NCBI RefSeq assembly: GCF_037975245.1
Contig: NC_092582.1
Coordinates: 10,142,001-10,206,000, forward strand
Origin: Apostichopus japonicus
Taxonomy: Eukaryota > Echinodermata > Holothuroidea > Aspidochirotida > Stichopodidae
DNA: 64,000 bases
Direction: 5' to 3'
This document shows, piece after piece, positions 52,717-64,000 of the stretch. Made by a program: the position numbers and the translations under genes. The number at the start of each line of letters is the position of its first letter. The stretch's first letter is position 1. Below the pieces are notes generated by a model. That model was not told where the DNA came from, did not search any database, and was given only the letters and a program-made list of their open reading frames with translations.

Positions 52717-52820
52717 ATATTAGGCCGATTAACTAATACTTAAAGCTCCACATTTAGGCACTCGCTGTAAAAGACCGGCAAAAGACGTCATCACCCGGAG
52801 TTCGAACCACGGATGCAAAA

Positions 52821-52881
52821 GACTGTTTCGCTCATCAGCTCGTACAGTGCGCCAAGCCAACGCGCCACTGTATGGACTGAG
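52821..52881 (-). other. Hammerhead-like motif with canonical GAAA core (copy 52801)
   Basis: The p27 C-to-T change at 52827 again restores CGAAAC on the minus strand. The copy sits directly after 52636 and shares its A164, so the pair probably arose by local duplication. It is A60, G119, T140 at the common sites, unlike its neighbour. Confidence 0.35.
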
Positions 52882-53295
52882 ATATTAGGCCGATTAACTA
52901 ATACTTAAAGCTCCCCATGTAGGCACTCGCTGTAAAAGATCGGCAAAAGACGTCATCACCCGGAGTTCGAACCACGGATGCAAAAGACTGTCTCGCTCAT
53001 CAGCTCGTACAGTGCGCCAAGCCATCGCGCCACTGTATGGACTGAGATATTAGGCCGATTAACTAATACTTAAAGCTCCCCATGTAGGCACTCGCTGTAA
53101 AAGATCGGCAAAAGACGTCATCACCCGGGGTTCGAACCACGGATGCAAAAGACTGTCTCGCTCATCAGCTCGTACAGTGCGCCAAGCCATCGCGCCACTG
53201 TATGGACTGAGATATTAGGCCGATTAACTAATACTTAAAGCTCCCCATGTAGGCACTCGCTGTAAAAGATCGGCAAAAGACGTCATCACCCGGGG

Positions 53296-54615
53296 TTCGA
53301 ACCACGGATGCAAAAGACTGTCTCGCTCATCAGCTCGTACAGTGCGCCAAGCCAACGCGCCACTGTATGGACTGAAATATTAGGCCGATTAACTAATACT
53401 TAAAGCTCCCCATTTAGGCACTCGCTGTAAAAGACCGGCAAAAGACGTCATCACCCGGGGTTCGAACCACGGATGCAAAAGACTGTCTCGCTCATCAGCT
53501 CGTACAGTGCGCCAAGCCAACGCGCCACTGTATGGACTGAGATATTAGGCCGATTAACTAATACTTAAAGCTCCCCATGTAGGCACTCGCTGTAAAAGAT
53601 CGGCAAAAGACGTCATCACCCGGGGTTCGAACCACGGATGCAAAAGACTGTCTCGCTCATCAGCTCGTACAGTGCGCCAAGCCATCGCGCCACTGTATGG
53701 ACTGAGATATTAGGCCGATTAACTAATACTTAAAGCTCCCCATTTAGACACTCGCTGTAAAAGACCGGCAAAAGACGTCATCACCCGGGGTTCGAACCAC
53801 GGATGCAAAAGACTGTCTCGCTCATCAGCTCGTACAGTGCGCCAAGCCAACGCGACACTGTATGGACTGAGATATTAGGCCGATTAACTAATACTTAAAG
53901 CTCCCCATGTAGGCACTCGCTGTAAAAGATCGGCAAAAGACGTCATCACCCGGGGTTCGAACCACGGATGCAAAAGACTGTCTCGCTCATCAGCTCGTAC
54001 AGTGCGCCAAGCCATCGCGCCACTGTATGGACTGAGATATTAGGCCGATTAGCTAATACTTAAAGCTCCCCATTTAGGCACTCGCTGTAAAAGACCGGCA
54101 AAAGACGTCATCACCCGGGGTTCGAACCACGGATGCAAAAGACTGTCTCGCTCATCAGCTCGTACAGTGCGCCAAGCCAACGCGCCACTGTATGGACTGA
54201 GATATTAGGCCGATTAACTAATACTTAAAGCTCCCCATGTAGGCACTCGCTGTAAAAGATCGGCAAAAGACGTCATCATCCGGGGTTCGAACCACGGATG
54301 CAAAAGACTGTCTCGCTCATCAGCTCGTACAGTGCGCCAAGCCATCGCGCCACTGTATGGACTGAGATATTAGGCCGATTAACTAATACTTAAAGCTCCC
54401 CATTTAGGCACTCGCTGTAAAAGACCGGCAAAAGACGTCATCACCCGGGGTTCGAACCACGGATGCAAAAGACTGTCTCGCTCATCAGCTCGTACAGTGC
54501 GCCAAGCCAACGCGCCACTGTATGGACTGAGATATTAGGCCGATTAACTAATACTTAAAGCTCCCCATGTAGGCACTCGCTGTAAAAGATCTGCAAAAGA
54601 CGTCATCACCCGGGG
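53296..54615. repeat. Third 330-bp alternating stretch
   Basis: From 53296 the haplotypes are ATC, AGT, TTC, AGT, TTC, AGT, TTC, AGT. Several copies have their own single change: A81 (53296), AGACAC (53626), C65A (53791), TTAGCTAAT (53956), CATCATCC (54121), GATCTGC (54451). This stretch looks older than the uniform blocks. Confidence 0.7.
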
Positions 54616-55770
54616 TTCGAACCACGGATGCAAAAGACTGTCTCGCTCATCAGCTCGTACAGTGCGCCAAGCCAACGCGCCACTGTATGGACTGAGATAT
54701 TAGGCCGATTAACTAATACTTAAAGCTCCCCATGTAGGCACTCGCTGTAAAAGATCGGCAAAAGACGTCATCACCCGGGGTTCGAACCACGGATGCAAAA
54801 GACTGTCTCGCTCATCAGCTCGTACAGTGCGCCAAGCCATCGCGCCACTGTATGGACTGAGATATTAGGCCGATTAACTAATACTTAAAGCTCCCCATTT
54901 AGGCACTCGCTGTAAAAGACCGGCAAAAGACGTCATCACCCGGGGTTCGAACCACGGATGCAAAAGACTGTCTCGCTCATCAGCTCGTACAGTGCGCCAA
55001 GCCATCGCGCCACTGTATGGACTGAGATATTAGGCCGATTAACTAATACTTAAAGCTCCCCATTTAGGCACTCGCTGTAAAAGATCGGCAAAAGACGTCA
55101 TCACCCGGGGTTCGAACCACGGATGCAAAAGACTGTCTCGCTCATCAGCTCGTACAGTGCGCCAAGCCATCGCGCCACTGTATGGACTGAGATATTAGGC
55201 CGATTAACTAATACTTAAAGCTCCCCATGTAGGCACTCGCTGTAAAAGATCGGCAAAAGACGTCATCACCCGGGGTTCGAACCACGGATGCAAAAGACTG
55301 TCTCGCTCATCAGCTCGTACAGTGCGCCAAGCCATCGCGCCACTGTATGGACTGAGATATTAGGCCGATTAACTAATACTTAAAGCTCCCCATGTAGGCA
55401 CTCGCTGTAAAAGATCGGCAAAAGACGTCATCACCCGGGGTTCGAACCACGGATGCAAAAGACTGTCTCGCTCATCAGCTCGTACAGTGCGCCAAGCCAT
55501 CGCGCCACTGTATGGACTGAGATATTAGGCCGATTAACTAATACTTAAAGCTCCCCATGTAGGCACTCGCTGTAAAAGACCGGCAAAAGACGTCATCACC
55601 CGGGGTTCGAACCACGGATGCAAAAGACTGTCTCGCTCATCAGCTCGTACAGTGCGCCAAGCCATCGCGCCACTGTATGGACTGAGATATTAGGCCGATT
55701 AACTAATACTTAAAGCTCCCCATGTAGGCACTCGCTGTAAAAGATCGGCAAAAGACGTCATCACCCGGGG

Positions 55771-56100
55771 TTCGAATTACGGATGCAAAAGACTGTCTCG
55801 CTCATCAGCTCGTACAGTGCGCCAAGCCATCGCGCCACTGTATGGACTGAGATATTAGGCCGATTAACTAATACTTAAAGCTCCCCATTTAGGCACTCGC
55901 TGTAAAAGATCGGCAAAAGACGTCATCACCCGGGGTTCGAATCACGGATGCAAAAGACTGTCTCGCTCATCAGCTCGTACAGTGCGCCAAGCCATCGCGC
56001 CACTGTATGGACTGAGATATTAGGCCGATTAACTAATACTTAAAGCTCCCCATGTAGGCACTCGCTGTAAAAGATCGGCAAAAGACGTCATCACCCGGGG
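55771..56100. repeat. Two adjacent copies with altered junction palindrome
   Basis: Copy 55771 begins TTCGAATTAC and copy 55936 begins TTCGAATCAC instead of TTCGAACCAC. They are two steps of the same change. Copy 55936 gives GGTTCGAATC on the plus strand, closer to the box B consensus but no longer palindromic. Confidence 0.75.
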
Positions 56101-56265
56101 TTCGAACCACGGATGCAAAAGACTGTCTCGCTCATCAGCTCGTACAGTGCGCCAAGCCATCGCGCCACTGTATGGACTGAGATATTAGGCCGATTAACTA
56201 ATACTTAAAGCTCCCCATTTAGGCACTCGCTGTAAAAGATCGGCAAAAGACGTCATCACCCGGGG

Positions 56266-57090
56266 TTCGAACCACGGATGCAAAAGACTGTCTGGCTCAT
56301 CAGCTCGTACAGTGCGCCAAGCCATCGCGCCACTGTATGGACTGAGATATTAGGCCGATTAACTAATACTTAAAGCTCCCCATTTAGGCACTCGCTGTAA
56401 AAGATCGGCAAAAGACGTCATCACCCGGGGTTCGAACCACGGATGCAAAAGACTGTCTGGCTCATCAGCTCGTACAGTGCGCCAAGCCATCGCGCCACTG
56501 TATGGACTGAGATATTAGGCCGATTAACTAATACTTAAAGCTCCCCATTTAGGCACTCGCTGTAAAAGATCGGCAAAAGACGTCATCACCCGGGGTTCGA
56601 ACCACGGATGCAAAAGACTGTCTGGCTCATCAGCTCGTACAGTGCGCCAAGCCATCGCGCCACTGTATGGACTGAGATATTAGGCCGATTAACTAATACT
56701 TAAAGCTCCCCATTTAGGCACTCGCTGTAAAAGATCGGCAAAAGACGTCATCACCCGGGGTTCGAACCACGGATGCAAAAGACTGTCTGGCTCATCAGCT
56801 CGTACAGTGCGCCAAGCCATCGCGCCACTGTATGGACTGAGATATTAGGCCGATTAACTAATACTTAAAGCTCCCCATTTAGGCACTCGCTGTAAAAGAT
56901 CGGCAAAAGACGTCATCACCCGGGGTTCGAACCACGGATGCAAAAGACTGTCTGGCTCATCAGCTCGTACAGTTCGCCAAGCCAACGCGCCACTGTATGG
57001 ACTGAGATATTAGGCCGATTAACTAATACTTAAAGCTCCCCATTTAGGCACTCGCTGTAAAAGATCGGCAAAAGACGTCATCACCCGGGG
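56266..57090. repeat. Five-copy G29 block (first)
   Basis: Five consecutive monomers read GACTGTCTGG at p21-30. Four are T-T-T; the last (56926) is A-T-T and has AGTTCGCC. G29 replaces the first G of GAGA on the minus strand and removes a CpG. A second five-copy block lies at 62205. Confidence 0.85.
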
Positions 57091-58575
57091 TTCGAACCAC
57101 GGATGCAAAAGACTGTCTCGCTCATCAGCTCGTACAGTGCGCCAAGCCAACGCGCCACTGTATGGACTGAGATATTAGGCCGATTAACTAATACTTAAAG
57201 CTCCCCATGTAGGCACTCGCTGTAAAAGACCGGCAAAAGACGTCATCACCCGGGGTTCGAACCACGGATGCAAAAGACTGTCTCGCTCATCAGCTCGTAC
57301 AGTGCGCCAAGCCAACGCGCCACTGTATGGACTGAGATATTAGGCCGATTAACTAATACTTAAAGCTCCCCATGTAGGCACTCGCTGTAAAAGACCGGCA
57401 AAAGACGTCATCACCCGGGGTTCGAACCACGGATGCAAAAGACTGTCTCGCTCATCAGCTCGTACAGTGCGCCAAGCCAACGCGCCACTGTATGGACTGA
57501 GATATTAGGCCGATTAACTAATACTTAAAGCTCCCCATTTAGGCACTCGCTGTAAAAGACCGGCAAAAGACGTCATCACCCGGGGTTCGAACCACGGATG
57601 CAAAAGACTGTCTCGCTCATCAGCTCGTACAGTGCGCCAAGCCAACGCGCCACTGTATGGACTGAGATATTAGGCCGATTAACTAATACTTAAAGCTCCC
57701 CATTTAGGCACTCGCTGTAAAAGACCGGCAAAAGACGTCATCACCCGGGGTTCGAACCACGGATGCAAAAGACTGTCTCGCTCATCAGCTCGTACAGTGC
57801 GCCAAGCCAACGCGCCACTGTATGGACTGAGATATTAGGCCGATTAACTAATACTTAAAGCTCCCCATTTAGGCACTCGCTGTAAAAGACCGGCAAAAGA
57901 CGTCATCACCCGGGGTTCGAACCACGGATGCAAAAGACTGTCTCGCTCATCAGCTCGTACAGTGCGCCAAGCCAACGCGCCACTGTATGGACTGAGATAT
58001 TAGGCCGATTAACTAATACTTAAAGCTCCCCATTTAGGCACTCGCTATAAAAGACCGGCAAAAGACGTCATCACCCGGGGTTCGAACCACGGATGCAAAA
58101 GACTGTCTCGCTCATCAGCTCGTACAGTGCGCCAAGCCAACGCGCCACTGTATGGACTGAGATATTAGGCCGATTAACTAATACTTAAAGCTCCCCATGT
58201 AGGCACTCGCTGTAAAAGACCGGCAAAAGACGTCATCACCCGGGGTTCGAACCACGGATGCAAAAGACTGTCTCGCTCATCAGCTCGTACAGTGCGCCAA
58301 GCCAACGCGCCACTGTATGGACTGAGATATTAGGCCGATTAACTAATACTTAAAGCTCCCCATGTAGGCACTCGCTGTAAAAGACCGGCAAAAGACGTCA
58401 TCACCCGGGGTTCGAACCACGGATGCAAAAGACTGTCTCGCTCATCAGCTCGTACAGTGCGCCAAGCCAACGCGCCACTGTATGGACTGAGATATTAGGC
58501 CGATTAACTAATACTTAAAGCTCCCCATTTAGGCACTCGCTGTAAAAGACCGGCAAAAGACGTCATCACCCGGGG

Positions 58576-59070
58576 TTCGAACCACGGATGCAAAAGACTG
58601 TCTCGCTCATCAGCTCGTACAGTGCGCCAAGCCAACGCGCCACTGTATGGACTGAGATATTAGGCCGATTAACTAATGCTTAAAGCTCCCCATTTAGGCA
58701 CTCGCTGTAAAAGACCGGCAAAAGACGTCATCACCCGGGGTTCGAACCACGGATGCAAAAGACTGTCTCGCTCATCAGCTCGTACAGTGCGCCAAGCCAA
58801 CGCGCCACTGTATGGACTGAGATATTAGGCCGATTAACTAATGCTTAAAGCTCCCCATGTAGGCACTCGCTGTAAAAGATCGGCAAAAGACGTCATCACC
58901 CGGGGTTCGAACCACGGATGCAAAAGACTGTCTCGCTCATCAGCTCGTACAGTGCGCCAAGCAAACGCGCCACTGTATGGACTGAGATATTAGGCCGATT
59001 AACTAATGCTTAAAGCTCCCCATGTAGGCACTCGCTGTAAAAGATCGGCAAAAGACGTCATCACCCGGGG
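58576..59070. repeat. Three adjacent copies with G103
   Basis: Each reads AATGCTTAAAG instead of AATACTTAAAG, on A60 copies. The third (58906) has AGCAAACG. G103 occurs alone at 22440 and 27060. Confidence 0.8.
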
Positions 59071-60390
59071 TTCGAACCACGGATGCAAAAGACTGTCTCG
59101 CTCATCAGCTCGTACAGTGCGCCAAGCCATCGCGCCACTGTATGGACTGAGATATTAGGCCGATTAACTAATACTTAAAGCTCCCCATTTAGGCACTCGC
59201 TGTAAAAGACCGGCAAAAGACGTCATCACCCGGGGTTCGAACCACGGATGCAAAAGACTGTCTCGCTCATCAGCTCGTACAGTGCGCCAAGCCAACGCGC
59301 CACTGTATGGACTGAGATATTAGGCCGATTAACTAATACTTAAAGCTCCCCATTTAGGCACTCGCTGTAAAAGACCGGCAAAAGACGTCATCACCCGGGG
59401 TTCGAACCACGGATGCAAAAGACTGTCTCGCTCATCAGCTCGTACAGTGCGCCAAGCCAACGCGCCACTGTATGGACTGAGATATTAGGCCGATTAACTA
59501 ATACTTAAAGCTCCCCATGTAGGCACTCGCTGTAAAAGATCGGCAAAAGACGTCATCACCCGGGGTTCGAACCACGGATGCAAAAGACTGTCTCGCTCAT
59601 CAGCTCGTACAGTGCGCCAAGCCATCGCGCCACTGTATGGACTGAGATATTAGGCCGATTAACTAATACTTACAGCTCCCCATTTAGGCACTCGCTGTAA
59701 AAGACCGGCAAAAGACGTCATCACCCGGGGTTCGAACCACGGATGCAAAAGACTGTCTCGCTCATCAGCTCGTACAGTGCGCCAAGCCAACGCGCCACTG
59801 TATGGACTGAGATATTAGGCCGATTAACTAATACTTAAAGCTCCCCATTTAGGCACTCGCTGTAAAAGACCGGCAAAAGACGTCATCACCCGGGGTTCGA
59901 ACCACGGATGCAAAAGACTGTCTCGCTCATCAGCTCGTACAGTGCGCCAAGCCAACGCGCCACTGTATGGACTGAGATATTAGGCCGATTAACTAATACT
60001 TAAAGCTCCCCATTTAGGCACTCGCTGTAAAAGACCGGCAAAAGACGTCATCACCCGGGGTTCGAACCACGGATGCAAAAGACTGTCTCGCTCATCAGCT
60101 CGTACAGTGCGCCAAGCCAACGCGCCACTGTATGGACTGAGATATTAGGCCGATTAACTAATACTTAAAGCTCCCCATGTAGGCACTCGCTGTAAAAGAT
60201 CGGCAAAAGACGTCATCACCCGGGGTTCGAACCACGGATGCAAAAGACTGTCTCGCTCATCAGCTCGTACAGTGCGCCAAGCCATCGCGCCACTGTATGG
60301 ACTGAGATATTAGGCCGATTAACTAATACTTAAAGCTCCCCATGTAGGCACTCGCTGTAAAAGATCGGCAAAAGACGTCATCACCCGGGG

Positions 60391-61545
60391 TTCGAACCAC
60401 GGATGCAAAAGACTGTCTCGCTCATCAGCTCGTACAGTGCGCCAAGCCATCGCGCCACTGTATGGACTGAGATATTAGGCCGATTAACTAATGCTTAAAG
60501 CTCCCCATGTAGGCACTCGCTGTAAAAGACCGGCAAAAGACGTCATCACCCGGGGTTCGAACCACGGATGCAAAAGACTGTCTCGCTCATCAGCTCGTAC
60601 AGTGCGCCAAGCCATCGCGCCACTGTATGGACTGAGATATTAGGCCGATTAACTAATGCTTAAAGCTCCCCATGTAGGCACTCGCTGTAAAAGACCGGCA
60701 AAAGACGTCATCACCCGGGGTTCGAACCACGGATGCAAAAGACTGTCTCGCTCATCAGCTCGTACAGTGCGCCAAGCCATCGCGCCACTGTATGGACTGA
60801 GATATTAGGCCGATTAACTAATGCTTAAAGCTCCCCATGTAGGCACTCGCTGTAAAAGACCGGCAAAAGACGTCATCACCCGGGGTTCGAACCACGGATG
60901 CAAAAGACTGTCTCGCTCATCAGCTCGTACAGTGCGCCAAGCCATCGCGCCACTGTATGGACTGAGATATTAGGCCGATTAACTAATGCTTAAAGCTCCC
61001 CATGTAGGCACTCGCTGTAAAAGACCGGCAAAAGACGTCATCACCCGGGGTTCGAACCACGGATGCAAAAGACTGTCTCGCTCATCAGCTCGTACAGTGC
61101 GCCAAGCCATCGCGCCACTGTATGGACTGAGATATTAGGCCGATTAACTAATGCTTAAAGCTCCCCATGTAGGCACTCGCTGTAAAAGACCGGCAAAAGA
61201 CGTCATCACCCGGGGTTCGAACCACGGATGCAAAAGACTGTCTCGCTCATCAGCTCGTACAGTGCGCCAAGCCATCGCGCCACTGTATGGACTGAGATAT
61301 TAGGCCGATTAACTAATGCTTAAAGCTCCCCATGTAGGCACTCGCTGTAAAAGACCGGCAAAAGACGTCATCACCCGGGGTTCGAACCACGGATGCAAAA
61401 GACTGTCTCGCTCATCAGCTCGTACAGTGCGCCAAGCCATCGCGCCACTGTATGGACTGAGATATTAGGCCGATTAACTAATGCTTAAAACTCCCCATGT
61501 AGGCACTCGCTGTAAAAGACCGGCAAAAGACGTCATCACCCGGGG
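60391..61545. repeat. Seven-copy G103 expansion
   Basis: Seven consecutive T-G-C monomers share AATGCTTAAAG. Six appear identical; the last (61381) has CTTAAAACTCC. After one ordinary copy (61546), G103 continues at 61711-62369. Confidence 0.85.
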
Positions 61546-61710
61546 TTCGAACCACGGATGCAAAAGACTGTCTCGCTCATCAGCTCGTACAGTGCGCCAA
61601 GCCATCGCGCCACTGTATGGACTGAGATATTAGGCCGATTAACTAATACTTAAAGCTCCCCATGTAGGCACTCGCTGTAAAAGATCGGCAAAAGACGTCA
61701 TCACCCGGGG

Positions 61711-61874
61711 TTCGAACCACGGATGCAAAAGACTGTCTCGCTCATCAGCTCGTACAGTGCGCCAAGCCATCGCGCCACTGTATGGACTGAGATATTAGGC
61801 CGATTACTAATGCTTAAAGCTCCCCATGTAGGCACTCGCTGTAAAAGATCGGCAAAAGACGTCATCACCCGGGG
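61711..61874. repeat. 164-bp monomer with a 1-bp deletion
   Basis: CGATTAACTAA has become CGATTACTAA, missing one A near 61806. It carries G103. As at 21885, it joins reading frames and creates the only other short open frames of the window, 61723-61962 (plus) and 61701-61934 (minus). Confidence 0.9.
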
Positions 61875-62204
61875 TTCGAACCACGGATGCAAAAGACTGT
61901 CTCGCTCATCAGCTCGTACAGTGCGCCAAGCCATCGCGCCACTGTATGGACTGAGATATTAGGCCGATTAACTAATGCTTAAAGCTCCTCATGTAGGCAC
62001 TCGCTGTAAAAGATCGGCAAAAGACGTCATCACCCGGGGTTCGAACCACGGATGCAAAAGACTGTCTCGCTCATCAGCTCGTACAGTGCGCCAAGCCATC
62101 GCGCCACTGTATGGACTGAGATATTAGGCCGATTAACTAATGCTTAAAGCTCCTCATGTAGGCACTCGCTGTAAAAGACCGGCAAAAGACGTCATCACCC
62201 GGGG
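61875..62204. repeat. Two adjacent copies with T115 and G103
   Basis: Both read GCTCCTCATG instead of GCTCCCCATG and carry G103, linking the G103 expansion to the following G29 block. Confidence 0.8.
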
Positions 62205-63029
62205 TTCGAACCACGGATGCAAAAGACTGTCTGGCTCATCAGCTCGTACAGTGCGCCAAGCCATCGCGCCACTGTATGGACTGAGATATTAGGCCGATTA
62301 ACTAATGCTTAAAGCTCCCCATTTAGGCACTCGCTGTAAAAGACCGGCAAAAGACGTCATCACCCGGGGTTCGAACCACGGATGCAAAAGACTGTCTGGC
62401 TCATCAGCTCGTACAGTGCGCCAAGCCATCGCGCCACTGTATGGACTGAGATATTAGGCCGATTAACTAATACTTAAAGCTCCCCATTTAGGCACTCGCT
62501 GTAAAAGATCGGCAAAAGACGTCATCACCCGGGGTTCGAACCACGGATGCAAAAGACTGTCTGGCTCATCAGCTCGTACAGTGCGCCAAGCCATCGCGCC
62601 ACTGTATGGACTGAGATATTAGGCCGATTAACTAATACTTAAAGCTCCCCATTTAGGCACTCGCTGTAAAAGATCGGCAAAAGACGTCATCACCCGGGGT
62701 TCGAACCACGGATGCAAAAGACTGTCTGGCTCATCAGCTCGTACAGTGCGCCAAGCCATCGCGCCACTGTATGGACTGAGATATTAGGCCGATTAACTAA
62801 TACTTAAAGCTCCCCATTTAGGCACTCGCTGTAAAAGATCGGCAAAAGACGTCATCACCCGGGGTTCGAACCACGGATGCAAAAGACTGTCTGGCTCATC
62901 AGCTCGTACAGTGCGCCAAGCCATCGCGCCACTGTATGGACTGAGATATTAGGCCGATTAACTAATACTTAAAGCTCCCCATTTAGGCACTCGCTGTAAA
63001 AGATCGGCAAAAGACGTCATCACCCGGGG
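62205..63029. repeat. Five-copy G29 block (second)
   Basis: Five consecutive monomers read GACTGTCTGG; the first (62205) also has G103 and is T-T-C, and the other four are T-T-T. The block begins 5939 bp after the first G29 block, which is 36 monomers less the one deleted base. Equal copy number and a shared T-T-T core suggest a duplicated segment. Confidence 0.85.
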
Positions 63030-63854
63030 TTCGAACCACGGATGCAAAAGACTGTCTCGCTCATCAGCTCGTACAGTGCGCCAAGCCAACGCGCCACTGT
63101 ATGGACTGAGATATTAGGCCGATTAACTAATACTTAAAGCTCCCCATTTAGGCACTCGCTGTAAAAGACCGGCAAAAGACGTCATCACCCGGGGTTCGAA
63201 CCACGGATGCAAAAGACTGTCTCGCTCATCAGCTCGTACAGTGCGCCAAGCCAACGCGCCACTGTATGGACTGAGATATTAGGCCGATTAACTAATACTT
63301 AAAGCTCCCCATGTAGGCACTCGCTGTAAAAGACCGGCAAAAGACGTCATCACCCGGGGTTCGAACCACGGATGCAAAAGACTGTCTCGCTCATCAGCTC
63401 GTACAGTGCGCCAAGCCAACGCGCCACTGTATGGACTGAGATATTAGGCCGATTAACTAATACTTAAAGCTCCCCATGTAGGCACTCGCTGTAAAAGACC
63501 GGCAAAAGACGTCATCACCCGGGGTTCGAACCACGGATGCAAAAGACTGTCTCGCTCATCAGCTCGTACAGTGCGCCAAGCCAACGCGCCACTGTATGGA
63601 CTGAGATATTAGGCCGATTAACTAATACTTAAAGCTCCCCATGTAGGCACTCGCTGTAAAAGACCGGCAAAAGACGTCATCATCCGGGGTTCGAACCACG
63701 GATGCAAAAGACTGTCTCGCTCATCAGCTCGTACAGTGCGCCAAGCCAACGCGCCACTGTATGGACTGAGATATTAGGCCGATTAACTAATACTTAAAGC
63801 TCCCCATTTAGGCACTCGCTGTAAAAGACCGGCAAAAGACGTCATCACCCGGGG

Positions 63855-64000
63855 TTCGAACCACGGATGCAAAAGACTGTCTCGCTCATCAGCTCGTACA
63901 GTGCGCCAAGCCAACGCGCCACTGTATGGACTGAGATATTAGGCCGATTAACTAATACTTAAAGCTCCCCATGTAGGCACTCGCTGTAAAAGACCGGCAA
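63855..64000. repeat. Partial final monomer (146 of 165 bp)
   Basis: The last copy is cut by the window edge after CGGCAA, with the array still in register. It is A60, G119, C140. The array therefore continues beyond the window. Confidence 0.95.

Larger units (their letters stand above)
51646..52965. repeat. Second block with the A99/A115/A143/T141 markers
   Basis: Eight monomers carry the markers of 42901-49005 in new combinations, for example A99 with A143 (52306) and A99 with A115 (52471). The last two carry T27 and A164. The block resembles 45706-46200 in content but not in exact order, suggesting an older copy that was later reshuffled. Confidence 0.75.
1..64000. repeat. 165-bp tandem satellite array filling the window
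   Basis: A single 165-bp unit repeats head-to-tail with no interruption. TTCGAACCAC recurs at 1, 166, 331 and every 165 bases, shifting phase only at three single-base indels. The count is 387 complete copies plus 146 bp of copy 388 (from 63855). All copies lie in the same orientation. Neither end of the array is in the window, so its true length is unknown. The consensus is about 51% G+C with 12 CpGs. Most differences fall at three two-state sites (p60 T/A, p119 T/G, p140 C/T) plus private variants shared by neighbouring copies. Monomer length near one nucleosome plus linker, and a gene-free 64 kb, fit eukaryotic heterochromatic or centromeric satellite DNA; that placement is inference. There is no gene, mobile element or unique spacer anywhere in the window. 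Confidence 0.98.

Noticed and set aside
61723-61962. 79-codon plus-strand open frame (and its minus-strand partner 61701-61934)
   Set aside because: Same cause: the 1-bp deletion near 61806. Its protein resembles the one at 21793 because both read the same monomer.
1-64000. CRISPR array
   Set aside because: The repeats are contiguous 165-bp units with no variable spacers, no leader and no cas genes.
1-64000. Telomeric repeats, rDNA spacer or a transposon embedded in the array
   Set aside because: No short telomere-type repeats, no rRNA-like sequence, no terminal repeats and no non-satellite insertion were seen; the 165-bp register is continuous throughout.

Overview
The whole window is one uninterrupted satellite DNA array. 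A monomer of 165 bp is repeated head-to-tail from the first base to the last: 387 complete copies and a 388th cut off by the window edge (146 bp). No gene, transposon, tRNA, rRNA, spacer or unique sequence interrupts it. Copies differ by only a few substitutions, and only three single-base indels occur in 64 kb (near 21885, 33120 and 61806). An array this long, with monomers near nucleosome length, is typical of eukaryotic (peri)centromeric or other heterochromatic satellite DNA. The species cannot be named from this sequence. The consensus is about 51% G+C (84 of 165) with 12 CpGs, so CpG is not depleted.

Positions p1-p165 below count from the TTCGAA that begins the window. Each monomer holds a nested palindrome pair at the junction (CCCGGG at p159-164, then GGTTCGAACC from p164 to p8 of the next copy), a 10-bp hairpin (p43-72), an AT-rich stretch (p81-110) and three AAAAGAC words. 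On the minus strand, p81 to p21 carries the ordered parts of a hammerhead ribozyme core: GTC, hairpin, CTGATGA, G, C, GAGA. Stem II has no loop and one core base is wrong. Three monomers (46036, 52636, 52801) carry a substitution that turns GAGA into the canonical GAAA. This is the most interesting signal in the window, but it is an inference.

Three common two-state sites (p60 T/A, p119 T/G, p140 C/T) define two main haplotypes, T-T-C and A-G-T, and many mosaics of them. Layout: 1-13365 is mosaic with few private markers. 13366-16005 and 16501-17820 alternate T119 and G119 monomers, giving a 330-bp period. 17821-18645 is a five-copy expansion. 25740-27059 is a nearly uniform T-T-C block. 28710-31019 carries C24. 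31515-32009 carries A151. 33991-40425 mixes A-T-C runs with C100 monomers. 42901-49005 and 51646-52965 share a set of private variants, including a 7-monomer (1155-bp) higher-order repeat at 46861-49005. 53296-54615 alternates again. 56266-63029 has two five-copy G29 blocks nearly 6 kb apart and the G103 expansion.

The pattern fits concerted evolution: repeated local amplification and conversion spreads private variants through runs of adjacent copies. No protein-coding capacity is supported. A 165-bp period is 55 codons, so each forward frame meets a stop in every copy, and the only open frames of 77-79 codons lie at the two 1-bp-deletion monomers.
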